64,000 nucleotides of DNA, from NCBI RefSeq assembly GCF_000143415.4, contig NW_003314265.1:1384446-1448445 (forward strand), given 5' to 3'. Position 1 is the first letter of the stretch. Every line of letters begins with the position of its first letter. This document shows positions 20,590 through 29,439 of the stretch, piece after piece. A program made the translations under genes and the position numbers. Source of the stretch: Selaginella moellendorffii (Eukaryota; Streptophyta; Lycopodiopsida; Selaginellales; Selaginellaceae). The notes under the pieces are model-generated. The model had not been told where the DNA came from. It saw only the letters and a program-made list of their open reading frames with translations, and ran no database searches.

Positions 20590-22016
20590 CTAGCTCAGTC
20601 CAACCAGTTTCTCGCTGATCTCCCACAGCTTCTTGGCCTTCTCGGGATCACTGGCTTCCTCGGACAGCGTGTTCTCGAACGATTGAGAGGTGTTGTTCCA
20701 GCTCCAGTAGACTCCGGACTTCTGGAGGCACGGATCTCTCACAACCTGGTAGCAGAGAGAAAGCTCTAAGATCGAGAAAGAAAAAGGAATGGTTTTTCGC
20801 AGTACCTGAGCTAATCTCTTGCCGGATTCCTCCTCGGACACGAACCCTTTGGTGATGTACTTCTGGAACGGCGGGAACAAGAGCCTGAAGAGCGAGATGT
20901 GCTCTCGAAAGAGCCCGGTCGTGGCAATGCAGCCGGGATAGAGCGACGCGAAGACGATGCCAGTGTCTTCGTGGTATCTGCGATGGAGCTCTTGCATGGT
21001 GAGCATATTACACACCTTGCTGTCCTTGTACGCCTTGGCACCGTCGAAGCCTTCGCCGTCGATCATGGGGGAGGACTGGACTCCGTTTAGCCCAGCTGCG
21101 AGGCCCCGGAGGTCTCCAAGGTTGGCTTTTGGAGGAACGTTGCCAGCCAGCGTGTTGGTGTTCCCTGCTCAAGAAAAACTCTCGTCACTCGATCCATCTT
21201 CGCGAGATTCTTCGTCTTCTTACCTGTGATGGAGCCGACGATGATCATCCGTCGAGAGGCATGATCCGACTTCTCCATGTCCTCCAGCAGCATCCGGCAC
21301 AGCAGGTAGTGGCCCAAGTGATTCGTCGCCACGCTCAGCTCGAATCCCTCGGCGCTGTAAGTCGGCTCCTTGGCAGTCGGGAAGTAGACCGCCGCATTGC
21401 AAACCAGGCAATCCAGCGACCTCCCGGAGCGCCGGAAGCTCTCCACAAACTGCTTGACACTGTCGAGCGAGGCGAGGTCGAGATGCATGACAGTGTAGTT
21501 CCCCTTTGGAATCCCGGCCGAGCGCGCGGCCTTCTCGGCCTTTAGAAAGTCCCGGCACGCCATGACGACGTGCCACTCGCCAGTCTCGGCTAGGACCTTG
21601 GCGGTGGCGAGGCCCAGCCCGGAAGAAGCCCCCGTAATTATCACCGTGGATTGCCTGGCCGTCTTCTTCGCCTCCTTTGGCCGGGCTGTCTCTACCGGCG
21701 CAGCCACAGCTCTGATGCCCGTGGAAGGAGCGCTGATTTGCCTCGCAGCGTGGAGACCCTGGAGAAATCGCACAGAATTCGGTGAATTCTCGACAAGAAC
21801 ACGAGATTTCTACCTGAATTGTCGGATTCCAGCGCACTTTGGCGCCGAGGAACGAAGAAGCGCCGGCATTGCTCGCGGATGTGGCGAGAACCTGAAATCC
21901 AGACACACATTTGTGATTCCCGAGCGGAATTACATCCCCAATGCGGGATGCTGCAAATGTACCTCTTTGTTGGCGGCGAGGCCGAGAGTGGCCGAGGACG
22001 ACGCCACTGCCGCCAT
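20590..22016 (-). CDS. POR: Light-dependent NADPH:protochlorophyllide oxidoreductase
   Basis: Reduces protochlorophyllide to chlorophyllide in plastids, using light and NADPH. Five exons (22016-21963, 21891-21814, 21758-21224, 21164-20806, 20745-20590) give 393 residues. Exons 1 and 2 plus the beginning of exon 3 encode a Ser/Ala-rich transit peptide. The Rossmann motif TGASSGLG is near residue 86, the NAA motif is in [20 protein letters not shown], and catalytic YxxxK is in AKAYKDSK near residue 268. Diagnostic POR stretches include [20 protein letters not shown] and [20 protein letters not shown]. Introns are 52-71 bp and GT-AG. The upstream region has a G-box and an I-box, fitting light control. 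I leave the isoform (PORA/B/C) open because these classes are not expected to be resolved in a lycophyte. Confidence 0.96.
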
Positions 22017-22092
22017 AGCCAGCTCCTCCGCAAGAACAAAAGATCTCTCTCGTCCTGTCTCCCGTCCTCTAGGTTATAAAATCTCAAATATT

Positions 22093-22140
22093 CTTATCCG
22101 CAAAAATCTCTGAGCGGGGCCATTCGATGCCCGCCACGTG
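22093..22140 (-). promoter_or_regulatory. G-box and I-box upstream of POR
   Basis: 77-124 bp upstream of the POR start codon lie CTTATC at 22093-22098 (GATAAG, an I-box, on the POR strand) and CACGTG at 22135-22140 in the context GCCACGTGTC, a G-box. This pair is characteristic of light-regulated plant genes and is the kind of site bound by PIF and HY5 factors in angiosperms. Motifs are seen directly; use by POR is inferred from position. Confidence 0.6.
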
Positions 22141-22144
22141 TCAT

Positions 22145-22255
22145 GGCCCATGTGGTTTATCCACTAAAGCCCTGAGCACGGGGTTCAGGGTTTAGAGGTG
22201 TTGACAGGAATCGAACCCGGTAGGTAAACAGGGCAAAAAGTTAGGTTTAGGGTTT
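22145..22255 (+). promoter_or_regulatory. Site II-like element and telo-box upstream of eL24
   Basis: GGCCCA at 22145-22150 (reverse TGGGCC, a site II element) and TTAGGGTTT at 22247-22255 (reverse AAACCCTAA, a telo-box) precede the ribosomal protein gene at 22305. This combination is typical for plant translation-machinery genes, where TCP-type and telo-box factors act. The same 290 bp also contains the POR light elements, so two unlike genes share one short divergent promoter. Confidence 0.6.
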
Positions 22256-22304
22256 CCTGCTAGGGTTCTTGCGCAGCCGGCGGAGGGGAGAGAGGAGGGC
22301 GGCG

Positions 22305-22793
22305 ATGGTGCTCAAGACGGAGGTATGCCGCTTCAGCGGTGCCAAGATCTACCCGGGTCGCGGCATTCGCTTCGTGCGAGCTGATTCGCAGGTGTTCCTC
22401 TTCGTGAACTCGAAGTGCAAGCGCTACTTCCACAACCGGCTCAAGCCCGTGAAGCTCACCTGGACGCAGCTCTACCGCAAGGCCAACAAGAAGGACGCCC
22501 AGGCCGAGGCGGTGAAGAGGAAGCGCCGGGCCAACACCAAGCCCTACTCGCGCTCCATCGTCGGCGCGTCGCTGGAGGTGATCCAGAAGAAGAGGGCCGA
22601 GAAGACGGAGGTGAGAGAAGCGGCACGCCAGGCGGCGCTCAAGGAGATCAAGGAGAGGATCAAGAAGACCAAGGACGAGAAGAAGGCGAAGAAGGCCGAG
22701 GTGCTGTCTAAGGCCACCAAGGTGAAAGCCCCCATCCAGCGGGGGCCTGTCTCCAAGGGGCCCAAGCTCGGCGGCGGTGGCGGCAAGCGCTGA
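22305..22793 (+). CDS. RPL24: 60S ribosomal protein eL24
   Basis: Cytosolic large-subunit ribosomal protein of 162 residues, single exon. The zinc-ribbon-like N terminus reads [19 protein letters not shown], with the family sequence [20 protein letters not shown] and [13 protein letters not shown]. The C-terminal half is a long Lys/Glu/Ala-rich helix followed by a basic Gly-rich tail, as in plant eL24. The start at 22305 (ATGGTGCTCAAG) fits the conserved M-x-LKTE start; the in-frame codons upstream are untranslated leader. It is intronless, although plant ribosomal protein genes normally contain introns, so either this lineage lost them or the gene is an expressed retrocopy. The telo-box promoter argues for a genuine gene. 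Confidence 0.95.
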   Translation: MVLKTEVCRFSGAKIYPGRGIRFVRADSQVFLFVNSKCKRYFHNRLKPVKLTWTQLYRKANKKDAQAEAVKRKRRANTKPYSRSIVGASLEVIQKKRAEKTEVREAARQAALKEIKERIKKTKDEKKAKKAEVLSKATKVKAPIQRGPVSKGPKLGGGGGKR

Positions 22794-25700
22794 TCTATGA
22801 GAGGATGGATCGATCGAGAGGGAGAGATCGCGAGTCTGGGATTTGTTCTCGGATCAATGCCAGTCTTTGTGGTTTTGTTTGCTTATTTGTGTTGGAAAAT
22901 ATTTTGGTAAGAATGGTGGTAAATTTTTCTCGCGAGTCGGATCGATTGCTTAGTGACGAGGGTGAACTTCCTACTACAGGGAAAATGCATTTGAAAGTGC
23001 TGTGCGAATGGGATCCCGGGGAGTCTGGAGTGGATTTCTTCATTTCTATTTGTCAGTAACTCTAAGCGTCTACGAGCGTCTTGAAGCTTGCGGAAAGAGC
23101 ATATTGAAACCATGCAACAAGCGAAGCTCGATTTCCCTGAAAGCTTTGAAGTATTCAGTGAATATGTTGGTCCCTCCCTTGCTTATTGTGACACATTCTA
23201 GGAGAAGTTAGGCTCTTTTGGAAAAGATGATATGGTTTAGTTATGTGAGATTGTTATCCTTGTAAGGTGGATGAAGTTTTCAGGAAAGTGTTTTTTTTTT
23301 TTTTTGTATTTTGATTTGATATTTGATGTTAACGATATTATATATTTTATTAGCATGTGGGATTTTGATAGCTATTAGATTAATTTCAATTTAAACAATT
23401 TATTCCTATATATAAATTGAGCACTTTAATAAAGGAGTTAGATTTCATACTCTTTTGCAATAACTTTCTCCTTTGACTCTAGAGCAACATTAGTGCAATT
23501 ATTTTTGCTCTTATTGCCAATTTTTATGTCTAGCTAACATCCTCATGATCCTCATAAAATAAATCCAGTTTAATCATTTTACAATGTCTGCATGAGTTTC
23601 CCATATTACTCAAAGGGAGTGGAGGGTTTGAGCATAGCCGGACATTTTCAAACATGTATTTGGATATGTTAAAATTGTGACAATACTTTCTAGTAATTGT
23701 CTTTATCAAAAGTTATCTAAATTAATTATGCAATTTAGTGTTCACTTCTAAAGCTTTTTATTTCATACAAAGCCAAATCTATCAAAGCAAACCAAGTTAA
23801 GTATATTAGCTAGAATTCTATCAAAACTTTGTGGGACTTCTACATGCATTTACTCTAGCCACCCTTAACAATACTCTTCAACTAACATAACGTTATAAAA
23901 TATTATTTTTTCCACTTGTAATTGCAAGTTCCACTTCTTGTAGGAGATGCTCATGTTTTAATAAAAATTGATACTATTGTTATCTATATTTGAGAGATTA
24001 ATGTTGTTGTTACCTAAATTTAAGAACAAGGGCAAAGACATAGTCATACCCATATTAGTATTATCAACATTTCCCAAATTAATATTTTCCATTTTCAAAG
24101 TGGAAGCTTTGGTGTTAATAATGTCTTGCTGTAGTGGAAGAGCTCACACTACTACTCTTTTTCTTCAGTGCTTGTCTTCAAGAGAACTTCTCAAGCTCCA
24201 ATATGGGCCTATTGGAGTGTCAGCATTACAAATTTTATTGATCCCGTTTGTGGAATTTAGGCTTTGAAATACATTAGTTATCCTAGATGAGCTTTCACTT
24301 GCTTTTCTCACTTGCTCTTTAAAGTTTATAGTTGAGAGTTTTGTTTCCAGGTTTTGGCAAAATCATCAAAAATGATTGCAAGTATATGGATTGAATCTGA
24401 AAAGCTGGCTGTTATTTATATGTGCTCCTTTTTTTCTCTTTTGAATCCAGTGGTGCTCATGAGGACAATTTTGTACAGTGTCTTGAGTACCTTTGCACCT
24501 TTCTAGTTGTTGGAGGTGTTTCCATTTTTGCATTATTCAAGGTTTTGTGATTTTTTTATTTTTGATAGTTTTCTTCTTTTTATGCAGGGTAGTGTAAAAG
24601 GAAGTGAAGTAGCATGTGCTCCCCTTGGATATGGGTTATATCTATTAAATCTTGCATTCTATGCTTCCACAAATGCAACTCAAGACTCTATTACAATGAG
24701 GTGAGGAGAAACACAAGTAATTGAGGCTTGACAACAAAAGTTTCATGGTATCTGAAAACAAGCACTTGGAATATAATGATGGGAATGAACTTTTGGGGTT
24801 CCATTTATATGGGACTCTACATGTTTGGATGGTGAATAGTTTTGGCCTGGATCGTTTAGGCTTGGTGAGCAAGGTATGTCAAGGAATCCTTATAAAGGAG
24901 GGAGAACACAATATGGAAGGTAGGATTTGGGTGGATCTCAGTGGTATTGAAGCACCATTACTGATCATATTGGGTATACCAGGTAAAGGTTTGGCATCAT
25001 GGTGATTCTAAAAAGGATTTTGGTTCTAAGAGTTTTAGCAACTGTCATTTTCAGCCAATTAATCAGACAGATTGGCAATGTGACCGGCTTAGAATCGTGG
25101 CAAACTGTTAATTTAGCTCTAGAAGATTAACTTACAAATGATTGTTATATTTATTAAGAAAATACTAAAGTTTGATTCATGGTTGAGTTTGATGACCATT
25201 AAGAGTTTATCATCCTTCAAAAGGTGTAATTTCAAGTGCTAGTCAGTAGATGAAGGATGATTTATAGGTTTCTTGTAATATCAAAGATAGCAATGAACCT
25301 CAACTTGGAAGCCCAATTTGTTTTGGAACGTAATTTTTTGGACATGATAGGGAAGCAAGTAGGAGCAAGCTCATCATCCAGGGTAGAATGCATTATCTAA
25401 CATATTTATCTAATATTTTAAACATTTTACCATACATTTGGGGGTGGGCATATCCTTGGCCATCAACTGGAACGCTAGAATCCCTCCCCTATCTCACACA
25501 CCATTGCCAAGTCATACCTCCCACAGTGTTCCACCTCGCTTTGCAACCAGGTGGCGAGCAATATCAACACTGCTGCTCTTGCGGTCCATCAAAACGATCT
25601 CTACACCATCGCATATCCGTTCACTCACTGTGCCTCCAACATAATCCAGCATGAAGGTCGGGGTATGATCTACAGGTTAAGTCCTGCTTCATGGCCACTG

Positions 25701-25886
25701 CTTTCAAAGCCCTTGGGAGACACATTCCTGAAAAGAACAAGGTTCCGCTCATTGAACTGGACATAATCTAGAGCATAGAAATCCTTCTTTTTGGTTAGTG
25801 ACACTTATATTAAATATAATTACACTTTTAACTAATCCTCTTTTCGGATTTAAAACATGTAAAGGGAAATGCGCGCATGCTCGCGA
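22794..25886. other. AT-rich gene-poor interval
   Basis: About 3.1 kb. The first 300-400 bp are the eL24 3' flank, with an A/T-rich decline and a run of T near 23291. From roughly 23,300 to 25,400 base composition is strongly AT-rich, unlike the flanking genes, and no reading frame resembles a known protein. A 94-codon plus-strand frame (24721-25005) is open but unrecognised. I suspect old transposon sequence but cannot point to a diagnostic domain. A GC-richer island at 25455-25770 is listed separately. Confidence 0.5.
25455..25770 (-). pseudogene. Possible relic of an unidentified coding exon
   Basis: Inside an otherwise AT-rich interval this segment has gene-like composition. Read on the minus strand, one frame gives NERNLVLFRNVSPKGFESSG (upper part) and, after a shift of frame, TFMLDYVGGTVSERICDGVE and IVLMDRKSSSVDIARHL (lower part), ending at a stop after TLWEV. 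The shift suggests a broken or intron-containing gene. I do not recognise the family, and no matching exons are evident nearby. Confidence 0.3.
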
Positions 25887-27680
25887 TCACTCGTCGGCCG
25901 CAATGCGCGAGGCGAGCAGCAGCGATGGCGCGTGCGTGGGATCCAGGTCCATGACCCGGCCATAAATCCTGGCTCCCCGGGCGGCATCCCCGTGGATCCG
26001 GCAGGCTCCCAGCAGAGTTGCCCACGCGATGGCGTCTGGGAGGAAGGGCATGGTGGCGACGAGCTCCTCGGCCTCGTCCAGCCGCCGGGCGCGGCCGAAC
26101 AGGTCAGCCACGCAGCAGTAGTGGTCCAGTGTGGGATGGATTCCAAAGTCGGGCTCGATTGAGAGGAAGAAAGCGCAGCATTCCTCCGCCAAGCCGCAAT
26201 GGGCGAAGCCATTGAGGATGGCGAGGAGGGTCACCTCATTTGGGCTGCTGGAGCCATCTAGGCACATCAGTCGCAGGAGCTCTAGCGCCGGATCGATCTG
26301 GGCATTGTGAGCGTGGGCCTGGATGATCGCCGTCCACGACACAAAGTCCCACGCTTCCATGGAGTCGAACACTCTCCTGGATTTATCTAGCTCTCCACGC
26401 TGGGCGTACCCCGCGATCATGAGGCTCGACGCAAAGAGGTCCTGTTCCTTGTTCGGGATTTCGCGATAGAGAAGCTCTGCTTGATCGAAGGAGCTGTGAT
26501 CACCTTCCAGGACAAGCGCTTGGAGCATCGTGCTTAAGGCCACTGGAGTGTGTTTTGGCGATCGATCAAACACCGCCTTCGTGTCTGTGAGTTTGTGATG
26601 GCGGAGGCTGGCTGCCAGGATGTTGTTCCAGGAGATTGAGTTCTTCCTTGGCATAGAATCGAAGAACTCCTTGGCTTGTTTGGCATTTTCAATGCATATC
26701 ATGTGGAGATACCCATTGAGGGACACAAAATTCCAATGCGGCATCTTCTTGTAACATTCCTCGCACCTCTCAAACATTTCCATGTCGTTGTAGGCCACCG
26801 CGAGAGCGTTCCATGCAACCACGTCCTTCTTGGGCATCTCGGTGAAAATTCTCTCGGCATCTGCAAGATGCCCACAACGGGCATATGCTGTCATGATGCT
26901 AGTCCAAGATGCTACGTCCTTTATTCTCATTCCATCAAAGGTTTTCTTTGACTCCTCGAGATTCCCGGCTTGCGAATAACAAGCAAGCATTGAGTTCCAC
27001 GACACGAGGCTGTGCTGTGGCATTCGACCAAACAGGAACTTTGCATCGTTCGTATGCCCGAGCTGGGCATACCCGCTGACTAGCAATTGCCAAGTGACTC
27101 CATTTCTCTGGATCATCGCATCGAATATTTCTCGAGCTCTTGGAACGTCGCCGGCATCAGCGAGTGCTTGGATGATCACGGTCCATGATACTAGGTCTGG
27201 TACTGGCATTGCATGGATCATCTTCCACGCCTCTTCAATTTGACCATCCTCCCCGAGTCCCCACATCAGCGAGTTCCACGACACAGCGTCCCACATCGGC
27301 ATGGCAGAAAATATTTTCTGTGCTAGTAGCAATTGCCCACCATGGGCATATGCAGAGACAAGTGTTGTCCAGGACAAAGCATCTCGTTGGCTCATTTTCA
27401 TGAAATATAATGTACCTAGTTCAAGATTCGAGTTGTGAGAGCAGGCAGCGATTATGATATTCCACGAGAAGACATTTGGATTGGAAATGGCTTGGAAGAC
27501 GCTTACAGCGGAATCCAGGCACCCGCATTTGCCATACATGTCTATGAGCAAATTTGCAAGGAATCTGTCGTTGCGGAGGTAGGATTGACGGATAGAACTG
27601 TGTATCTGCTTCCCTCGGACGAGATCCTCGAGCTTGGCACAGGATCTGAGCTGCTCGGCAATGATCGCAGCCGAGATCAT
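25887..27680 (-). CDS. PLS-class PPR protein
   Basis: 597 residues, single exon, starting at the ATG at 27680; the longer frame upstream starts with a non-ATG codon inside a PP2C-derived fragment. N-terminal LRSCAKLEDLVRGKQIHSSI and LLIDMYGKCGCLDSAVSVF are followed by many short S-type repeats with SWN/SWT, for example DVASWTSIMTAYARCGHLAD. The C-terminal region (HYCCVADLFGRARRLDEAEE, WATLLGACRIHGDAARGARI) is the usual terminal repeat plus start of an E motif; there is no DYW domain. The gene belongs to a duplicated PPR/PP2C block: directly upstream lies a truncated PP2C, and the complementary arrangement occurs at 28450-29408. Confidence 0.88.
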   Translation of the reverse strand: MISAAIIAEQLRSCAKLEDLVRGKQIHSSIRQSYLRNDRFLANLLIDMYGKCGCLDSAVSVFQAISNPNVFSWNIIIAACSHNSNLELGTLYFMKMSQRDALSWTTLVSAYAHGGQLLLAQKIFSAMPMWDAVSWNSLMWGLGEDGQIEEAWKMIHAMPVPDLVSWTVIIQALADAGDVPRAREIFDAMIQRNGVTWQLLVSGYAQLGHTNDAKFLFGRMPQHSLVSWNSMLACYSQAGNLEESKKTFDGMRIKDVASWTSIMTAYARCGHLADAERIFTEMPKKDVVAWNALAVAYNDMEMFERCEECYKKMPHWNFVSLNGYLHMICIENAKQAKEFFDSMPRKNSISWNNILAASLRHHKLTDTKAVFDRSPKHTPVALSTMLQALVLEGDHSSFDQAELLYREIPNKEQDLFASSLMIAGYAQRGELDKSRRVFDSMEAWDFVSWTAIIQAHAHNAQIDPALELLRLMCLDGSSSPNEVTLLAILNGFAHCGLAEECCAFFLSIEPDFGIHPTLDHYCCVADLFGRARRLDEAEELVATMPFLPDAIAWATLLGACRIHGDAARGARIYGRVMDLDPTHAPSLLLASRIAADE

Positions 27681-27690
27681 GAAGGAAAAG

Positions 27691-28070
27691 TCACTTGAAT
27701 CAAACAATAACAACAGCCATGTTGTCTCTAGAAGAAGAATGCTTGCTATCAGAAACAACGCAGCTCTCAGGCAGATCCCTGAAGAATACAGATACCAGAT
27801 AACTCCTTGTCCGCCAGAAAGTCCACCACTTCATCACTCGACCGGCATCACTCGCCAAGAAACTCATCGTTCTCCCCAATCTCCCTTATGGCAATCACCA
27901 CTTGAACATCAAACTTCTGGCAAGCAAAGCATCGGTCTTGAAGCCAAATCCCGAAAGGCAGTCACCAACCACATACTCCCCAGCTCTCATTCCCTGGGAC
28001 CTCTCATCACCCACATCCCCGTGATAGCTCCAGAGCTCTTCCTTGCCTGCTAAGCACCACCATCTTTCTG
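27691..28070 (-). pseudogene. Truncated PP2C copy
   Basis: Aligns with the 3' half of the PP2C gene at 28506-29408 in the same orientation. It starts at the last codons (TCACTTGAATC at 27691, as at 28507) and shares the block GTTGTCTCTAGAAGAAGAAT. It runs to the region TGCCTGCTAAGCACCACCATC with several internal deletions and frame changes. No start or N-terminal half is present. It abuts the 5' end of the PPR gene at 27680. Confidence 0.82.
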
Positions 28071-28505
28071 GACCAAGTAATCTCATAGTTGGTTAGGAGC
28101 AGTTTATTAAAATTCAATCATATGAACCTTTGGCTTCCTACTGTTACTTTCTGAAAATTTAGAAGTTAGTTTTAAATTTTTACTTCTAATTGTGATTGAA
28201 GTTTATATAATTATTACGAAACAAAACTGTGTTGTCTTTTTCTAAGTGATATAATACTCACTCATTTGATATGCACTGTGCCTTACAAAACTGTTGAAAG
28301 CTTCCAGACGAGTGGGCATTAGACATCTTATTACGCTGGTGTCAGCTCTTCCTCATCTTGATAATCTCTTCAGACCGCAATGATATGCGTTGCGTTTCTT
28401 TGGATAAAATATCATGTAGCCCAGTTCAAGGACCTGACTTGAGCTACTGCAATGATCATTGCCGAGACCTTGAAGGAAAAGTCGATCTCTGGATCATATA
28501 TTAAC
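28071..28505. other. Spacer with a relic of a PPR start
   Basis: 435 bp, partly AT-rich. At 28450-28484 the sequence CAATGATCATTGCCGAGACC with the following TTGAAGGAAAAGTCG is nearly the same as the first codons of the PPR gene at 27680 (minus strand). This is the stub of a lost PPR gene placed just as in the neighbouring copy. Nothing else is recognisable. Confidence 0.55.
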
Positions 28506-29408
28506 TCACTTGAATCGAACAATCACAACAGTCATGTTGTCTCTAGAAGAAGAATGCTTGCTATCAGAAACCAGGCAGCTCTCAGCTAGATCCCTACACA
28601 TACCAGACAAACTCGCCACTCCATTCCTCAGCCTGTCCGCCACAAAGTCCACCACTTCATCACTGGACCTTGAACCCCAAATGCCATCGCTCGCCACCAC
28701 GAGGAACTCGTCATTCTCCCCAATCTCCTCCTCCCTTACCTCAGGCTTGGCAATCACCACTTGCTCGTCTTGTCGCAAGCCAGCGTTGGTCTTGAAGCCA
28801 AAATCCCCAATGGCCCTGGACACTCCCAGTTCCAAACTCCCGTGGTAGACACGGTCACCATGCACATAACCCCCAGCTCTCATCACCCGGGATCTCTCAT
28901 CACCCACATCCCCGTGATGATCCGTGGATAGCTCCAGAGCTCGTCCTTGCCTGCTAAGCACACACCGGCAATCTCCCGCGTTTGCCACCACCATCTTCCC
29001 GTCGGTAATGACCACCACCAAAGCCGTGCTTCCCTCGTACTTCAAACTCTCGTCTTGTCCAACTTTTTCGTCTATCGCCATGAAGGTTTTGACCAAGGAA
29101 TCTGATAGTGGGAGTCCTCCAGCTCGAGCTTGCAAGAGCTCGGCATGCAAGCGCGATGCGCAGAGACTGGAAACTTTGCTGCCCTTGTGGCCGTCGTAGA
29201 CCCCCACGATGAGATCCTTGTTGTCCACGCAGATCGCATACCTGTCTTCCATGTAATCTGGCCAGCCCTGGATCGAGCACGCACCCCAGCGCAAATCATC
29301 CAAGCTTCCATCCGTGGTGCGTCCTTCGGTGTTGGCTCGCATCTCCATGCGGGCCGTTTCACTCGCATCCATGTCGCCATAGCCAAGCATGATCACCGTG
29401 CTCGCCAT
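28506..29408 (-). CDS. Protein phosphatase 2C (PP2C), intronless
   Basis: Metal-dependent Ser/Thr phosphatase, 300 residues, single exon from the ATG at 29408. Motifs in order: RWGACSIQGWPDYMEDRYAI (metal-binding Glu-Asp), VGVYDGHKGSKVSS (the DGH metal motif, with HKG where HGG is usual), GSTALVVVITDGKMVVANAG, DCRCVLSRQGRALELSTDHH, VSRAIGDFGFK, VVASDGIWGSRSSDEVVDFV and SRDNMTVVIVRF at the end. All metal-coordinating aspartates seem present, so it is probably active. No regulatory N-terminal extension or membrane anchor is visible. The upstream PPR gene on the same strand ends only 31 bp before this start. Two other partial PP2C copies lie at 27691 and 31845. Confidence 0.92.
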   Translation of the reverse strand: MASTVIMLGYGDMDASETARMEMRANTEGRTTDGSLDDLRWGACSIQGWPDYMEDRYAICVDNKDLIVGVYDGHKGSKVSSLCASRLHAELLQARAGGLPLSDSLVKTFMAIDEKVGQDESLKYEGSTALVVVITDGKMVVANAGDCRCVLSRQGRALELSTDHHGDVGDERSRVMRAGGYVHGDRVYHGSLELGVSRAIGDFGFKTNAGLRQDEQVVIAKPEVREEEIGENDEFLVVASDGIWGSRSSDEVVDFVADRLRNGVASLSGMCRDLAESCLVSDSKHSSSRDNMTVVIVRFK

Positions 29409-29439
29409 GTCCTTAAAATTAGGGTTCTTGCATATACTT

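Noticed and set aside
22200-22225. tRNA-like segment (GAATCGAACCCGG) before the eL24 gene
   Set aside because: Only a T-loop-like stretch is present; the T stem does not pair fully and no acceptor, D or anticodon arms can be found, so it is at most a fragment.
23968-25005. Several 60-100-codon plus-strand frames in the AT-rich interval
   Set aside because: AT-rich codons, no joined exons, no recognisable motif; could be decayed transposon but nothing diagnostic.
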